Origin: Massilia sp. IC2-477
GTDB lineage: Bacteria; Pseudomonadota; Gammaproteobacteria; Burkholderiales; Burkholderiaceae_D
Length of the DNA: 64,000 nt
Assembly (NCBI RefSeq): GCF_020707265.1
Contig: NZ_JAJFEQ010000008.1
Location: 62,001 to 126,000, forward strand
Reading direction: 5' to 3'
The notes beneath the pieces were generated by a model. The model was not told where the DNA came from and ran no database searches. It saw nothing but the letters and a program-made list of their open reading frames with translations. Position numbers and translations under genes: made by a program. This document shows, piece by piece, positions 36,582 to 46,233 of the stretch. Positions within the stretch are counted from its first letter, which is position 1. Every line of letters begins with the position of its first letter.

Positions 36582-38852
36582 ATGCAACGCAAGCACTTCG
36601 CCGTGGCCGCCGCGCGCACGGCCCTCGTCGCGGCGATCGCCGCCGCCTTCCCCCTGTCCGCGAGCAGCGCCTTCGCCGCACCGCCGGAGCCAGCCGAGCC
36701 GGCCCAGAAACCCTGGCTGGACCGCTCGCTGGACGCCGACCAGCGCGCCCGTCTGGTAGTCAAGGCCATGACCCAGCAGGAAAAGCTGCGCTGGGTGCTG
36801 GGCTATTTCGGCCACGATTTCGGCAAGAGCAAGAAGCATCCGGATGCGCTGCCGCAGTCGGCCGGCTACATCCCGGGCACTCCGCGCCTTGGCCTGCCGG
36901 CCCTGTTCGAAACCGATGCCGCCCAGGGCGTGGCCTCGCAGGCCGGTCCCGCCGTACGCGAACGCACCGCCTTGCCCTCGGGCCTCGCCACGGCGGCGAG
37001 CTGGGACCCGAAGGTCGCCTATGCCGGTGGCGCCATGATCGGCTCCGAGGCGCGCGCCTCGGGCTTCAACGTGATGCTGGCCGGCGGCGTGAACCTGCAG
37101 CGCGAGCCGCGCAACGGCCGCAACTTCGAGTACGCCGGCGAGGATCCGCTGCTGGCCGGCAGCATGGCGGGGCAGGCGATCAAGGGCGTGGAATCGAACC
37201 GCATCATCTCCACGCTCAAGCACTTCGTGCTGAACGACCAGGAAACCGGCCGCAACGAACTCGATGCGCGCATCGACAAGGCGGCGCTGCGCATGTCCGA
37301 CCTGCTGGCGATGGAACTCGCGCTGGAGCAGTCCGACGCCGGCTCGGTGATGTGCGCCTACAACCGCCTGAACGGCCCGTATAGCTGCGAGAGCGCCTGG
37401 CTCCTGAACGACGTGCTCAAGCGCGACTGGGGTTTCCGCGGCTATGTGATGTCCGACTGGGGCGCCACGCACAGTACCGTGGCCGCCGCCAACAATGGCC
37501 TGGACCAGCAGTCCGGCCATGAATTCGACAAGTCGCCCTATTTCGGCGGGGCGCTGGAAGAAGCGGTGAAGACCGGGGCGGTGCCGCAGGCGCGCCTGGA
37601 CGACATGGTGACGCGCATCGTGCGCACCATGTTCGCCAAGGGCGTGGTCGACAATCCGCTCAAGGCCGGCGCCACCATCGACTTCGCCGGGAATGGCGCG
37701 GTGAGCCGCCAGACGGCGGAAGAGGGCATGGTCCTGCTGAAGAACGAAGGACGCATCCTGCCGCTGGCAAAGACGGTGCGCAGCATCGCCGTGATCGGCG
37801 GGCACGCGGACGTGGGCGTGCTGTCGGGCGGCGGCTCGTCCCAGGTCTATCCCGTGGGCGGACTGGCCGTGAAGGGCCTGCTGCCGGCCACCTGGCCAGG
37901 TCCGGTGGTGTACTACCCTTCTTCGCCGCTGCGCGCGATCCGCGCCCAGGCCCCAAATGCCAAAGTGGTGTTCGACGACGGGCGTGACCCGGCGCGCGCC
38001 GCGCGGGTGGCCGCTGAAGCCGACGTGGCCGTGGTCTTCGCCACCCAGTGGATCGGTGAAGCCAATGACGCCCAGACCCTGGCGCTGCCGGATCGCCAGG
38101 ACGATCTGGTCGCCTCGGTAGCGGGCGCCAATGCGCGCACCGTGGTGGTGCTGGAAACCGGCGGGCCGGTCACCATGCCCTGGCTGGCGCGCGTCCCGGC
38201 GGTACTGGAAGCCTGGTACCCGGGCACCAGCGGCGGCGAGGCGATCGCCAACGTGCTGTTCGGCGCGGTCAACCCATCGGGCCACCTGCCGGCCACCTTC
38301 CCGGCGTCCGAGCAGCAGCTGCCGCGCCCGAAACTGGATGGTGACCCGAAGAACCCGGAACTGCAGTTCGCCGTGGACTACCACGAAGGCGCCGCGGTCG
38401 GCTACAAGTGGTTCGACCTGAAAGGTTACAAGCCGCTGTTCCCGTTCGGGCACGGCCTGTCCTACACGACGTTTGCGTATTCGGGCCTCGCCGGCCAGGT
38501 GAAGGATGGCCGCCTGCACGTGCGTTTTAAAGTCACCAACACCGGCAACGTGGCCGGCAAGGACGTGCCGCAGGTCTACGCATCGCCGCTGTCGGTCAAG
38601 TGGGAAGCGCCGAAGCGCCTGGCCGCCTGGAGCAAAGTGGCGCTGCAGCCGGGCGAGACCCGGGAAGTCGAGGTCGCGGTCGAGCCGCGCGTGCTCGCCA
38701 TGTTCGACGAAAAGTCGCGCACCTGGCGCCGCCCGCAGGGCAAGATCAAGCTGGTGCTGGCCGAGGATGCTGCCGGCACCGGCGCGACCAGCGTGACGGT
38801 CGACCTGCCGGCCAGCACGCTGGACGCACGCGGTCGCCCACGCGCACGCTGA
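36582..38852 (+). CDS. GH3 beta-glucosidase/beta-xylosidase, secreted
   Basis: The 756-residue protein has a signal peptide (to about residue 33, SSAFAAPPEP). It has the GH3 (beta/alpha)8 domain with nucleophile Asp292 in VMSDWGATHS, the alpha/beta sandwich domain with probable acid/base Glu493 (WIGEANDAQTLALPDRQ) and a fibronectin III-like C-terminal domain (FKVTNTGNVAGKDVPQVY). It removes terminal beta-linked sugars from oligosaccharides. It lies 47 bp after GH43 and 10 bp before the esterase. Xylosidase, xyloglucan-type glucosidase or mixed action cannot be separated by sequence. A GGAGA site precedes the ATG. Confidence 0.93.
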   Translation: MQRKHFAVAAARTALVAAIAAAFPLSASSAFAAPPEPAEPAQKPWLDRSLDADQRARLVVKAMTQQEKLRWVLGYFGHDFGKSKKHPDALPQSAGYIPGTPRLGLPALFETDAAQGVASQAGPAVRERTALPSGLATAASWDPKVAYAGGAMIGSEARASGFNVMLAGGVNLQREPRNGRNFEYAGEDPLLAGSMAGQAIKGVESNRIISTLKHFVLNDQETGRNELDARIDKAALRMSDLLAMELALEQSDAGSVMCAYNRLNGPYSCESAWLLNDVLKRDWGFRGYVMSDWGATHSTVAAANNGLDQQSGHEFDKSPYFGGALEEAVKTGAVPQARLDDMVTRIVRTMFAKGVVDNPLKAGATIDFAGNGAVSRQTAEEGMVLLKNEGRILPLAKTVRSIAVIGGHADVGVLSGGGSSQVYPVGGLAVKGLLPATWPGPVVYYPSSPLRAIRAQAPNAKVVFDDGRDPARAARVAAEADVAVVFATQWIGEANDAQTLALPDRQDDLVASVAGANARTVVVLETGGPVTMPWLARVPAVLEAWYPGTSGGEAIANVLFGAVNPSGHLPATFPASEQQLPRPKLDGDPKNPELQFAVDYHEGAAVGYKWFDLKGYKPLFPFGHGLSYTTFAYSGLAGQVKDGRLHVRFKVTNTGNVAGKDVPQVYASPLSVKWEAPKRLAAWSKVALQPGETREVEVAVEPRVLAMFDEKSRTWRRPQGKIKLVLAEDAAGTGATSVTVDLPASTLDARGRPRAR

Positions 38853-38862
38853 AGGGGGCTGC

Positions 38863-40785
38863 ATGCGACAACTCATCATGACGGCGGCCCTGCTGGCGCA
38901 CGCCGTACCAGGCCTGGCCGCGCAGGCTTCTGACCTGCAGCTGGACAGCCTGTTCCAGGACCACATGGTCCTGCCGCGCCAGGGCGCGGTCGTTTCGGGC
39001 CGCGCAGCCGCACGCGAGGCGGTTACGGTGAGCGGCTTCGGCGGGTCCTGGAAAACCAGCGCCGACGGCGCCGGCCGTTTCAGTGTCACCTTGCCGAGCC
39101 TGCCGGCCGGACAGCGCGGCAGCCTGGCCGTTTCCAGCGCCAGGGGTCAGCGCGTGACGCTGCAGGACGTTGTCAGTGGCGACGTCTTCCTGTGCTCCGG
39201 CCAGTCGAACATGCAGCTGTCCGTGAACCGCGCGCTGAACGCGGACACGGTGATCGGCACGTCGAGCAACCCGGACCTGCGCATGGCGACAGTTGCCGTC
39301 GATCCGGTGCCGGCGCCGCGCACGCGGCTGGCAAAACCGGTCGTCTGGCAGGCCGCGGCGCCCGGCACCATCAAGGACTGGTCGGCCACCTGCTATTTTT
39401 TTGGCAAGGAACTGCAGCGCAGGCTCAAGCTGCCGATCGGCCTGGTGCACGCCTCGCTGGGCGGCTCCAACCTGACCGCCTGGCTCTCGCCTGCGGCCTC
39501 GCTGCCCGATTACGCGCGCCAGCAGGAGCTGCTCAAGCTGTACGCGAGCGACCCGGCCGCGGCCAGCATCGCCTTCGGCAAGGAGGTCGAGCGCTGGTGG
39601 CAGGCATCGAATGGCCCCGGCCGGCCATGGTCTGCCGCGGCTGCGGAGCTGGCAAGCTGGAAGCCGGCACCCGACGTCGCCAGGAACTGGGAAAACTGGG
39701 GCCTGCCCGAGTTGTCGGGGTATGACGGCAGCATCTGGTACGCTGCGAGTGCGCGCCTGACGCCGGCGCAGGCGAGGCAGGCTGCCACGCTCGAACTGGG
39801 GCTGGTCGACGAGGTCGACACCACCTGGGTCAACGGCCAGCCGGTCGGCTTCACGGCGGGCGCCGGCACGCCGCGCGCCTACCCCGTGGCCGCCGGCATG
39901 CTCAAGGCCGGCGACAACACGGTCGTGCTGAACGTGCTGGACTTGTGGAGCTACGGCGGCATGTACGGCGATGCGCCGCGCCGCCTGCGCTTCGCCGACG
40001 GCAGCGTGGCGCCCTTGACCGGCTGGCGCTGGCAAATGCCGCCGGCGGCCAACCGCTATCCGCCGCGCGCCCCCTGGGATGCAATGGCCGGTGTCAGCGT
40101 CCTCCATAACGGCATGATCGCACCGCTCGGCCGCTTCCCCTTCAAGGGCGCGCTCTGGTACCAGGGCGAGAGCAACGTCGGTTCGCCCTATCAGGGCCTG
40201 CTGGCGCGCCTGTTCCGCGACTGGCGCAGCCAGTTCGGGGAAGACATGGCTTTCGGCGTGGTACAGCTCGCGAACTTCGGCGCTCGTCCGGCGCAGCCGG
40301 TCGAATCGGGTTGGGCGCGCTTGCGCGAAGAGCAGCGCCGCGCGGTGCTGGCCGACCGGAATGCCGTGCTGGCGACGGCAATCGACGTGGGCGACCCGGG
40401 GGACATCCATCCCGCCAACAAGCAAGTCGTGGGCGAACGCCTGGCGCGTGCCTTTGCGATCCGGCTGTACGGCGAGCCGGGCAGCGCCTCGGGCCCGATG
40501 GTGAAGTCGGCCACCGTGCAGGGCGAGCGCGTGCTGGTGGAATTCGACGGTGTCGATGGCGCGCTGCTGGCCTATGGCGCCGCCGGCCCGATCGGCTTCG
40601 AAGCCTGTACCGCCAGCGGCTGCCGCTGGGTCGAGGCAAGGGCGGCCGGCAGCCAGGTGGTCCTGAGCGCCGCCGCCGATGCCGAGAGGATCCGCTACTG
40701 CTGGGGCGACTCCCCGACCTGCACGCTGTACGACGGCAAGTCGGGTTTGCCCGCGGTGCCCTTCGAGCAGGACGTCAAGCGTTAA
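38863..40785 (+). CDS. Sialate O-acetylesterase-type carbohydrate esterase
   Basis: The 640-residue product has a signal peptide (LLAHAVPGLAAQA) and an SGNH-type esterase fold interrupted by an inserted domain. The nucleophile block is CSGQSNMQLSV (Ser near residue 115), WYQGESN is the mid block, and DIHPANKQ carries the catalytic Asp/His. The arrangement resembles esterases now classed as CE20, one of which deacetylates xylan or xyloglucan in Xanthomonas. The GH43-GH3 operon makes acetyl-xylan esterase the most likely role. Its stop overlaps the end of the opposing MFS gene by 11 bp. Confidence 0.85.
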   Translation: MRQLIMTAALLAHAVPGLAAQASDLQLDSLFQDHMVLPRQGAVVSGRAAAREAVTVSGFGGSWKTSADGAGRFSVTLPSLPAGQRGSLAVSSARGQRVTLQDVVSGDVFLCSGQSNMQLSVNRALNADTVIGTSSNPDLRMATVAVDPVPAPRTRLAKPVVWQAAAPGTIKDWSATCYFFGKELQRRLKLPIGLVHASLGGSNLTAWLSPAASLPDYARQQELLKLYASDPAAASIAFGKEVERWWQASNGPGRPWSAAAAELASWKPAPDVARNWENWGLPELSGYDGSIWYAASARLTPAQARQAATLELGLVDEVDTTWVNGQPVGFTAGAGTPRAYPVAAGMLKAGDNTVVLNVLDLWSYGGMYGDAPRRLRFADGSVAPLTGWRWQMPPAANRYPPRAPWDAMAGVSVLHNGMIAPLGRFPFKGALWYQGESNVGSPYQGLLARLFRDWRSQFGEDMAFGVVQLANFGARPAQPVESGWARLREEQRRAVLADRNAVLATAIDVGDPGDIHPANKQVVGERLARAFAIRLYGEPGSASGPMVKSATVQGERVLVEFDGVDGALLAYGAAGPIGFEACTASGCRWVEARAAGSQVVLSAAADAERIRYCWGDSPTCTLYDGKSGLPAVPFEQDVKR

Positions 40786-42130
40786 GGCTGGATTGGGTGG
40801 GGGCGCCGCCCGCCGTAGCGCCCGACGCCGCTGGTTCGCCCTCATCATTGTGGAAGGGGGCGAACCAGGTGGCCAGGAAAGACGGAATGGTCGCGACCAT
40901 CACGAACACGAAATAGCTGACGTAGCCCAGCATTTCCTGCAGGTGGCCGCTGATCATGCCGGTGACCATGCCGCTCAGGGCCATCAGGCCGGTGCCGAAG
41001 GCGTAATGGGTGGTGGTGTACTTGCCTGGCGCGAGTTGCTGCATCAGGTAGATCATGAAGCCGACCGCGCCGAAACCGAAGAAGAACTTCTCGATCACGA
41101 CGCCCAGCGTGATGGCGAGCAGGCTGCTGGGCAGGTAGATGCTCATCAGGAGGAAGGTCACGTTCGGGATGTTCACCGCGCAGCACAGCGCGAACAGGGT
41201 CGACTTCAGTCCGCGTTTGGCCACGTACCAGCCACCCAGCAGGGAGCCGAGCAGCACGGCCGCCAGGCCGTAGGTGCCGTAGATGAGTCCCAGCATTTCA
41301 TTCGATAGTCCCAGTCCGCCTTTCGAGGCCGGGTCGACCATGAAGAAAGGACCGATCTTCTCGAGGAAGCCGATACTGAGGCGGAACAGGAAGGCAAAGG
41401 CGATCATGCGCCAGATGTCGCGCTTCTGGAACAGGGTGACAAAGGCATCCAGCAGGATGCGGCCGGCGTCCCGCACGCTGGAGGGCGTGTCGGCGGCGCG
41501 TGCGCCTTGCGGCATGAAGCGCAGGTGCCACAGCGCCATCAGCAGGGTCAGGCCGCCCACCAGGAAGAAGATGATGCGCCAGGCGTCGATCCAGTTCGGC
41601 CCGAACACCTTCGGGTCGTGCCCGAACACGCTGGTATGCAGGTAGCCGCTCAGGTAGACCATGCCGCCGGCGGCGACGATCGGGCCGATGTTCCAGGACA
41701 GGCTCTGGATGCCGCAGTAGAGCGACTGGGCGCGGCTGTCGAGCGAAGTGACGTAGACGCCGTCGCTGGCGATGTCCTGGGTGGCGCCAATGAACGAGAG
41801 GGCAAAGAACAGCGCCATCAGGAAGCCCATGTAGCCGGGCAGCCCGAGCGCCAGGCCGACTCCGGCGAAGCCCAGTCCAACCGTCACCTGGGCGCACAGC
41901 ACGAAGAACTTCTTGGTGCGGTACATCTCCACGAAAGGCGCGAACAGCGGCTTGATGGTATAGGCCAAAATCAGCAGGCTCGAATACTGCGCTGCGCGGC
42001 CGTTGTCCATGCCCAGGTTCTTGAACATGATGGCGGTGACGCTGGTGAGCATCACGTAGGCGAGCGCCATCGTGAAGTAGCCTGTCGGCACCCACAGTAG
42101 CGGGTGGGGTTTGCGGTCAGCCCGCCCCAT
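40775..42130 (-). CDS. AmpG-like MFS sugar transporter
   Basis: The 451-residue, 12-helix carrier has an AmpG-like motif GATQDIASDGVYV around residue 116 and a histidine/arginine-poor core. In glycan loci such carriers move disaccharides or larger sugars across the inner membrane. Its ATG at 42130 lies 14 bp inside the end of the GH1 gene, so the two are coupled and the substrate is probably the one GH1 cleaves. An upstream extension of the frame inside GH1 is not membrane-like and was discarded. Confidence 0.87.
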   Translation of the reverse strand: MGRADRKPHPLLWVPTGYFTMALAYVMLTSVTAIMFKNLGMDNGRAAQYSSLLILAYTIKPLFAPFVEMYRTKKFFVLCAQVTVGLGFAGVGLALGLPGYMGFLMALFFALSFIGATQDIASDGVYVTSLDSRAQSLYCGIQSLSWNIGPIVAAGGMVYLSGYLHTSVFGHDPKVFGPNWIDAWRIIFFLVGGLTLLMALWHLRFMPQGARAADTPSSVRDAGRILLDAFVTLFQKRDIWRMIAFAFLFRLSIGFLEKIGPFFMVDPASKGGLGLSNEMLGLIYGTYGLAAVLLGSLLGGWYVAKRGLKSTLFALCCAVNIPNVTFLLMSIYLPSSLLAITLGVVIEKFFFGFGAVGFMIYLMQQLAPGKYTTTHYAFGTGLMALSGMVTGMISGHLQEMLGYVSYFVFVMVATIPSFLATWFAPFHNDEGEPAASGATAGGAPTQSSLNA

Positions 42131-43484
42131 GGCCAGCCTCCATCGCAAGCGCTGCCGCCCGCCGCTGGGCATGCTGGGCGGCCACGAAGTCGCGGTACCA
42201 GTGCGCACTCGCCTTGGGAATGCGCTGCTGGGTCGCGTAGTCGACGTAGACGATGCCGAAGCGCTTGGCATAGCCCGAGTTCCACTCGAAGTTGTCCATC
42301 AGGCTCCACAGGAAATAGCCGCGCACGTCCACGCCCGCGTCCATGGCAGCCTTCACGGCCGCCAGGTGCTGCTGCACGAAGCGGATCCGCGCCGCATCGG
42401 ACACCTCGCCGCCCTCGACCCGGTCCGGGGCCGCCATGCCGTTCTCGGTGATGTAGATCGGCGGCAGCGTGTATTCACCCTGGAGCTTGAGCAGCAGCTC
42501 GCTCAGCCCCTGCGGGTAGATTTCCCAGCCCATGTCGGTGGTCCCGAGTACGGCTGGCGCCGTGCGCGGCGGCGTCTCGGCGCTGGCGAAATGGCGGAAG
42601 TAATAGTTCACGCCCAGGAAGTCGAGCGGGCCCTGGATGATGTCGAGGTCGCCCTCCACGATGTGCGGGGCGTCGGCGCCGTGTGCGCGCAGCGCCAGTT
42701 CCGGGTAGCGCCCCTTGAAGATCGGGTCCATGAACCACTGGACCGAACGCGCCCATTCCAGCTCGGCCAGCGCGCGGTCGGCGGCGCTGTCGGTGGCGGG
42801 GTCGGACGTCCACTGGTTCAGTACGATCCCCAGCTTTGCACGCGGGTTCAGGGAGCGCATCGCCCGCATCGCCAGGCCGTGCGAGAGCAGCAGGTGGTGC
42901 GAGACCTGGATCGCCTGGCGGGCGTCGGTCACGCCGGGCGCGAACTGGGAATTGCCGTAGCCGAGATTGGCCGTGCACCAGGGTTCGTTGTGGGTGGCGA
43001 TGCTGTCCAGGCGGTCGCCGAAACGGCGCGTCACTTCGTGGGCGTAGTCGGCGAAGCGGTGCGCGGTATCGCGATTGAGCCAGCCGCCTTCGTCCTGCAA
43101 GCCCTGCGGCAGGTCCCAGTGATACAGGGTCAGGTGCGGGGCGATGCCTTTTTCCTGCAGCGCGTCGAGCAGGCGGGCATAGAAGTCGAAGCCCTTTTCG
43201 TTCCAGGCGCCCTTGCCGTCCGGCTGCACGCGCGCCCAGGCCATCGAGAAGCGGTAGGCGTCGACGCCGAGGCCGGCCATGATACTTACGTCCTCGCGGT
43301 AGCGGTGATAGTGGTCGCAGGCGACGTCGCCGTTGCTGCCGTCCTTGATATTGGCCGGGTTGCGCGAGAAACTGTCCCAGATCGAGGGACCCTTGCCGTC
43401 GGCGTCGGCGGCGCCCTCGATCTGGAAGGCGCTGGTGGCGACGCCCCAGGTGAAGTCGGGCGGGAATGCGGTGGAATCGGTCAT
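42117..43484 (-). CDS. GH1 beta-glucosidase, cytoplasmic
   Basis: The 455-residue GH1 enzyme has the family start FPPDFTWGVATSAFQIEG, acid/base Glu167 in THNEPW and nucleophile Glu347 in YITENG. It lacks a signal peptide, so it acts on disaccharides brought in by the MFS carrier whose start overlaps its end. Substrates may be cellobiose or xylobiose-type sugars. It diverges from a LacI gene with a 146-bp shared gap. The ATG at 43484 gives the conserved N-terminus; the longer frame upstream is not conserved. Confidence 0.94.
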   Translation of the reverse strand: MTDSTAFPPDFTWGVATSAFQIEGAADADGKGPSIWDSFSRNPANIKDGSNGDVACDHYHRYREDVSIMAGLGVDAYRFSMAWARVQPDGKGAWNEKGFDFYARLLDALQEKGIAPHLTLYHWDLPQGLQDEGGWLNRDTAHRFADYAHEVTRRFGDRLDSIATHNEPWCTANLGYGNSQFAPGVTDARQAIQVSHHLLLSHGLAMRAMRSLNPRAKLGIVLNQWTSDPATDSAADRALAELEWARSVQWFMDPIFKGRYPELALRAHGADAPHIVEGDLDIIQGPLDFLGVNYYFRHFASAETPPRTAPAVLGTTDMGWEIYPQGLSELLLKLQGEYTLPPIYITENGMAAPDRVEGGEVSDAARIRFVQQHLAAVKAAMDAGVDVRGYFLWSLMDNFEWNSGYAKRFGIVYVDYATQQRIPKASAHWYRDFVAAQHAQRRAAALAMEAGHGAG

Positions 43485-43630
43485 GGCAGATGAATGGGTG
43501 GGTTGGCGGCGCGCCTTGGGGCCGGGCGCGCCTGGAAACGGTTCGGTCGAAGGGGTGTGGGGGCTGCTGCTATACTGGGCGTTTCCGTTCCTGGCCGCGG
43601 CCCCGCACCGGCGTCCGGCCCCTTGCATGC
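43485..43630. promoter_or_regulatory. Divergent GH1 / LacI control region
   Basis: The gap holds GGAAACGGTT near 43531-43542 and GCGTTTCC near 43577-43585, facing each other, plus a TATACT-like -10 on the plus strand between them. These could be operator halves for the neighbouring LacI. No good match to the xyl-box was seen here, so GH1-MFS probably has separate control. Confidence 0.35.
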
Positions 43631-44644
43631 ATGAATAAAGCATCCGTCAGGCCGGTGGCCACAGTCCATGAAGTCGCGCGCGCGGCCGGCGTGTCGGCGG
43701 CCACCGTCTCGCGCGTGCTGAACGGCACCGCCAGGGTGGCCGAGGACAAGCGCCTGGCGATCGAGCAGGCGATCGCGCAGCTGAACTACAAGCCGAATGT
43801 GCTGGCGCGTAACCTCAAGAGCGGCAGTTCGCGCACGGTCGGCATCCTGACCCAGTCGCTGGCGTCCGGCTATTTTGCCGACGCCATGGCCGGCGTCGAC
43901 GAAGCCTTGCAGGGCACCGGCTACGCGCCCCTGATCGTGTCCGGGCACTGGAAGCCGGAGGAAGAGGCGGAGCGCATCGCCTTGCTCATCGCGCGCCGCG
44001 TGGACGGCCTGGTGATCCTGAGCGGCAAACTGGAGGATGAGCGCATCCTGGCGCTGTCGGAACAGGTGCCGATCGTCGCCTTTGGGCGCGAGCTGCAGGG
44101 CGAGAACGCCCGCGGCTTTTGCCTCGACAACTACCGCGGCGCTTGCGACGCCGTCGAGCACCTGGTGCAGCACGGGCACCGCGACATCGCGTTCATCGCC
44201 GGCCCGCCCGACCACCGAGATGCGCAGGCGCGCCTGGCGGGTTACCGCGACACCCTGGCGCGCCATGGCATCCCTCAGCGCACGGCATTGGAAGCGCCTG
44301 GCGACTTTTCCGAGTCCGGCGGCCTGCAGGCGCTCGAGCGCCTGCTCGCCTCCGGCCAGCGCTTCACGGCGGTGTTCGCGGCCAACGACCTGACCGCCTA
44401 CGGCGCGCGCCTGGCCCTGTACCGGCGCGGCATTGCGGTGCCGGACCAGGTCTCGGTAGTCGGCTTCGACGACCTGCACAGCTCCATGTACACCACGCCG
44501 CCCTTGACGACGGTGCGCCAGCCGCTGTTCGACGTCGGCCAGCGCCTCGGGCGGGCCATCCTGCAGATGATCCGCCGCGAACCCCTCGCGCTCGAGGCGC
44601 CGCAGCCTACCCTGGTGATACGCGAGTCGGTGCGGGCTGTCTAG
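43631..44644 (+). CDS. LacI family regulator, probable local repressor of GH1-MFS
   Basis: The 337-residue LacI protein has the HTH/hinge (VHEVARAAGVSAATVSRVLN, then PNVLARNLKSGSSRTVGI) and a sugar-sensor domain of the PBP type. It diverges from the GH1-MFS operon, which makes that its most likely target. The start at 43631 (ATGAATAAAGC) gives a short N-terminal arm before the HTH. The ligand is probably the sugar moved by the MFS protein or its cleavage product. Confidence 0.9.
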   Translation: MNKASVRPVATVHEVARAAGVSAATVSRVLNGTARVAEDKRLAIEQAIAQLNYKPNVLARNLKSGSSRTVGILTQSLASGYFADAMAGVDEALQGTGYAPLIVSGHWKPEEEAERIALLIARRVDGLVILSGKLEDERILALSEQVPIVAFGRELQGENARGFCLDNYRGACDAVEHLVQHGHRDIAFIAGPPDHRDAQARLAGYRDTLARHGIPQRTALEAPGDFSESGGLQALERLLASGQRFTAVFAANDLTAYGARLALYRRGIAVPDQVSVVGFDDLHSSMYTTPPLTTVRQPLFDVGQRLGRAILQMIRREPLALEAPQPTLVIRESVRAV

Positions 44645-44671
44645 GCTGCGGTAAATCAGCACGGCGCTTCC

Positions 44672-45820
44672 TCAGGCGCGGCGCGCCGGCATGGTCCGCA
44701 TCGCGTCGGCGATTGCCTGGCGCAGCGGTTTCGGGCGCAGCTGGGCGTCGTAGGGGCAGGGGCGCATCGGCAGCTTGTCCGCGCGCGGCGCCTCGTCCCA
44801 GGTCTGCAGCCAGCTGATATGGTCGGCCATGCCCCACAGCAGGAAGTCGCTCAGGCGCGGATACGACAGGGTCACGTCCAGGAAGTCGCGCGCGGCGGCC
44901 GCCACGCCGGCGTCGCGCTGCGCGATATCGGCGGGCAGGCGGCGGTCGTTGACGTCGAATTCGGTGATCAACAGGTCGTAACCCATGGCGGTCGCTTCGT
45001 CCAGGAAGCGGCGCCACTGCAGCATGTCTTCGCGGCCGCGCTCAGGGCTCTCGTCCCAGGAGCCGATGTGGGCCTGCAGGCCGAGCGCGTGGATCGGCGT
45101 GCCGCGCTTTTTCAGCTCGGCCAGCATGGCCAGCACGCCCGCACGGTGTTTCGTGCTGCCGCTGTCGCCGCGCATGTAGTCGTTGTAGACCAGCTGGGCG
45201 TGCGGCGCATACTCGTGCGCCAGGCGGAAAGCCAGATCGATCTGGTCGATCGCGCCGGCGCCGCGCGCGAACGCGCGGGTGAGGGCGTTCTGGCGCAGCT
45301 TGCCGTCGGCCGGGTCGATCGCTTCATTGACCACGTCCCAGCTGGCGATCCGGGTGCCGTAGTGCCGGCATACGGTCTGGACGTGCTTGCGCATCAGGCG
45401 CTCGGCGCGGCTGCGGTCTGCGCCGAAGTCTTCCTTCGCGAGCCAGGCCGGCAGCCATTTTTCCGCCTGCCAGAACAGGTTGTGGCCGCGCATCGTCATC
45501 TTGCTGCGCTCGGCCCAGGCCAGCATCGCGTCAGCCGGCTCGAAACGGTAGGCGTCGCGCGCCGGCTCCAGGGCTTGCCACTTCATCTCGTTCTCGGCCA
45601 CGATGATCGAGCACTCGCGTTCGACCAGGGCGCGGTAGGCCGGATCGCCGAACTGGTTGCGGCCGCCGCCAACGGCGGTGCCGAAGCGCAGGCCTTTGCG
45701 GCGGGCGATCTCTTTCAGGGCTTCTCCCTCCGGCGCGGCAGCGGCCGCCAGGACCGGCAGGCTGGAAGGCAGGAGGGCGGCGCCGGCGAGGGCTTGCAGC
45801 ATGGTGCGTCGTGTAGTCAT
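44672..45820 (-). CDS. GH10 endo-beta-1,4-xylanase, Tat-exported
   Basis: The 382-residue product has a twin-arginine signal (TTRRTMLQALAGAALLP) and a GH10 barrel with acid/base Glu166 in WDVVNEAID and nucleophile Glu287 in LITEFDVND. It has no carbohydrate-binding module, as is usual for enzymes acting on xylo-oligosaccharides in the periplasm. It converges with the LacI gene upstream of it in map order and diverges from the candidate xylan repressor. An operator-like site at 46086-46099 lies on its promoter side. It is the backbone-cleaving member of this locus. Confidence 0.95.
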   Translation of the reverse strand: MTTRRTMLQALAGAALLPSSLPVLAAAAAPEGEALKEIARRKGLRFGTAVGGGRNQFGDPAYRALVERECSIIVAENEMKWQALEPARDAYRFEPADAMLAWAERSKMTMRGHNLFWQAEKWLPAWLAKEDFGADRSRAERLMRKHVQTVCRHYGTRIASWDVVNEAIDPADGKLRQNALTRAFARGAGAIDQIDLAFRLAHEYAPHAQLVYNDYMRGDSGSTKHRAGVLAMLAELKKRGTPIHALGLQAHIGSWDESPERGREDMLQWRRFLDEATAMGYDLLITEFDVNDRRLPADIAQRDAGVAAAARDFLDVTLSYPRLSDFLLWGMADHISWLQTWDEAPRADKLPMRPCPYDAQLRPKPLRQAIADAMRTMPARRA

Positions 45821-46085
45821 GTCGTTCTTGGTCTCCAGAGTGTCGTTGTTATGGAAAGGCAGGCGCGGTCAGCCGTTGCAGGGCGTATGGAGGAATCTGA
45901 GGGCGGGGCGCCGGGCGGTAGCGCCAGGCACGGCACATGAGGGAAAACAGGCAAGGCAGGCGTGGCCCCACCAGCGCGGCGTGGCGCACGGTACGGGCGG
46001 GAGCCGGACGGGTGAGCGCGGCAAGATGTGTCTCCGTTTTGTCGTTATCGGCGTGCTGCGCTCGCGCGCGCGCCTTTCGCACTTA
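45821..46085. other. Long leader region of the GH10 gene
   Basis: About 265 bases lie between the xyl-box-like site and the GH10 start. No coding frame is convincing on either strand and no clear terminator is seen. The region is probably a long untranslated leader, or hides a second promoter closer to GH10. Confidence 0.35.
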
Positions 46086-46099
46086 TGTTAGCGCAAACT
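46086..46099. promoter_or_regulatory. xyl-box-like operator, GH10 side
   Basis: TGTTAGCGCAAACT (minus strand AGTTTGCGCTAACA) matches the GH43 operator at 12 of 14 positions. On the minus strand TTTCAA-17-TAACAT would place it over a -10 for GH10. Confidence 0.55.
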
Positions 46100-46179
46100 T
46101 TTGCGGATTGAAATCGATTTCGCAGGGTCCGGCTCGCTTAGAGCGGAGAAGGAGGGCGATACGAGGTGCTTTGTGAATG

Positions 46180-46197
46180 TGCTAAGATAGCGCAAAC
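46180..46197 (+). promoter_or_regulatory. Extended -10 and operator of the LacI gene
   Basis: TGCTAAGAT (46180-46188) looks like an extended -10. AGATAGCGCAAAC (46186-46197 region) follows at once, an 11-of-14 match to the xyl-box, suggesting autoregulation of this repressor. Confidence 0.45.
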
Positions 46198-46233
46198 AAC
46201 AGGGCGCAATGCCAACCAGGGATCCGCAAGAAC

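Noticed and set aside
43485-43630. A xyl-box in the GH1/LacI gap
   Set aside because: No match better than chance to TGGTTGCGCTAACA was seen; the gap has a different GGAAACG/CGTTTCC pair.
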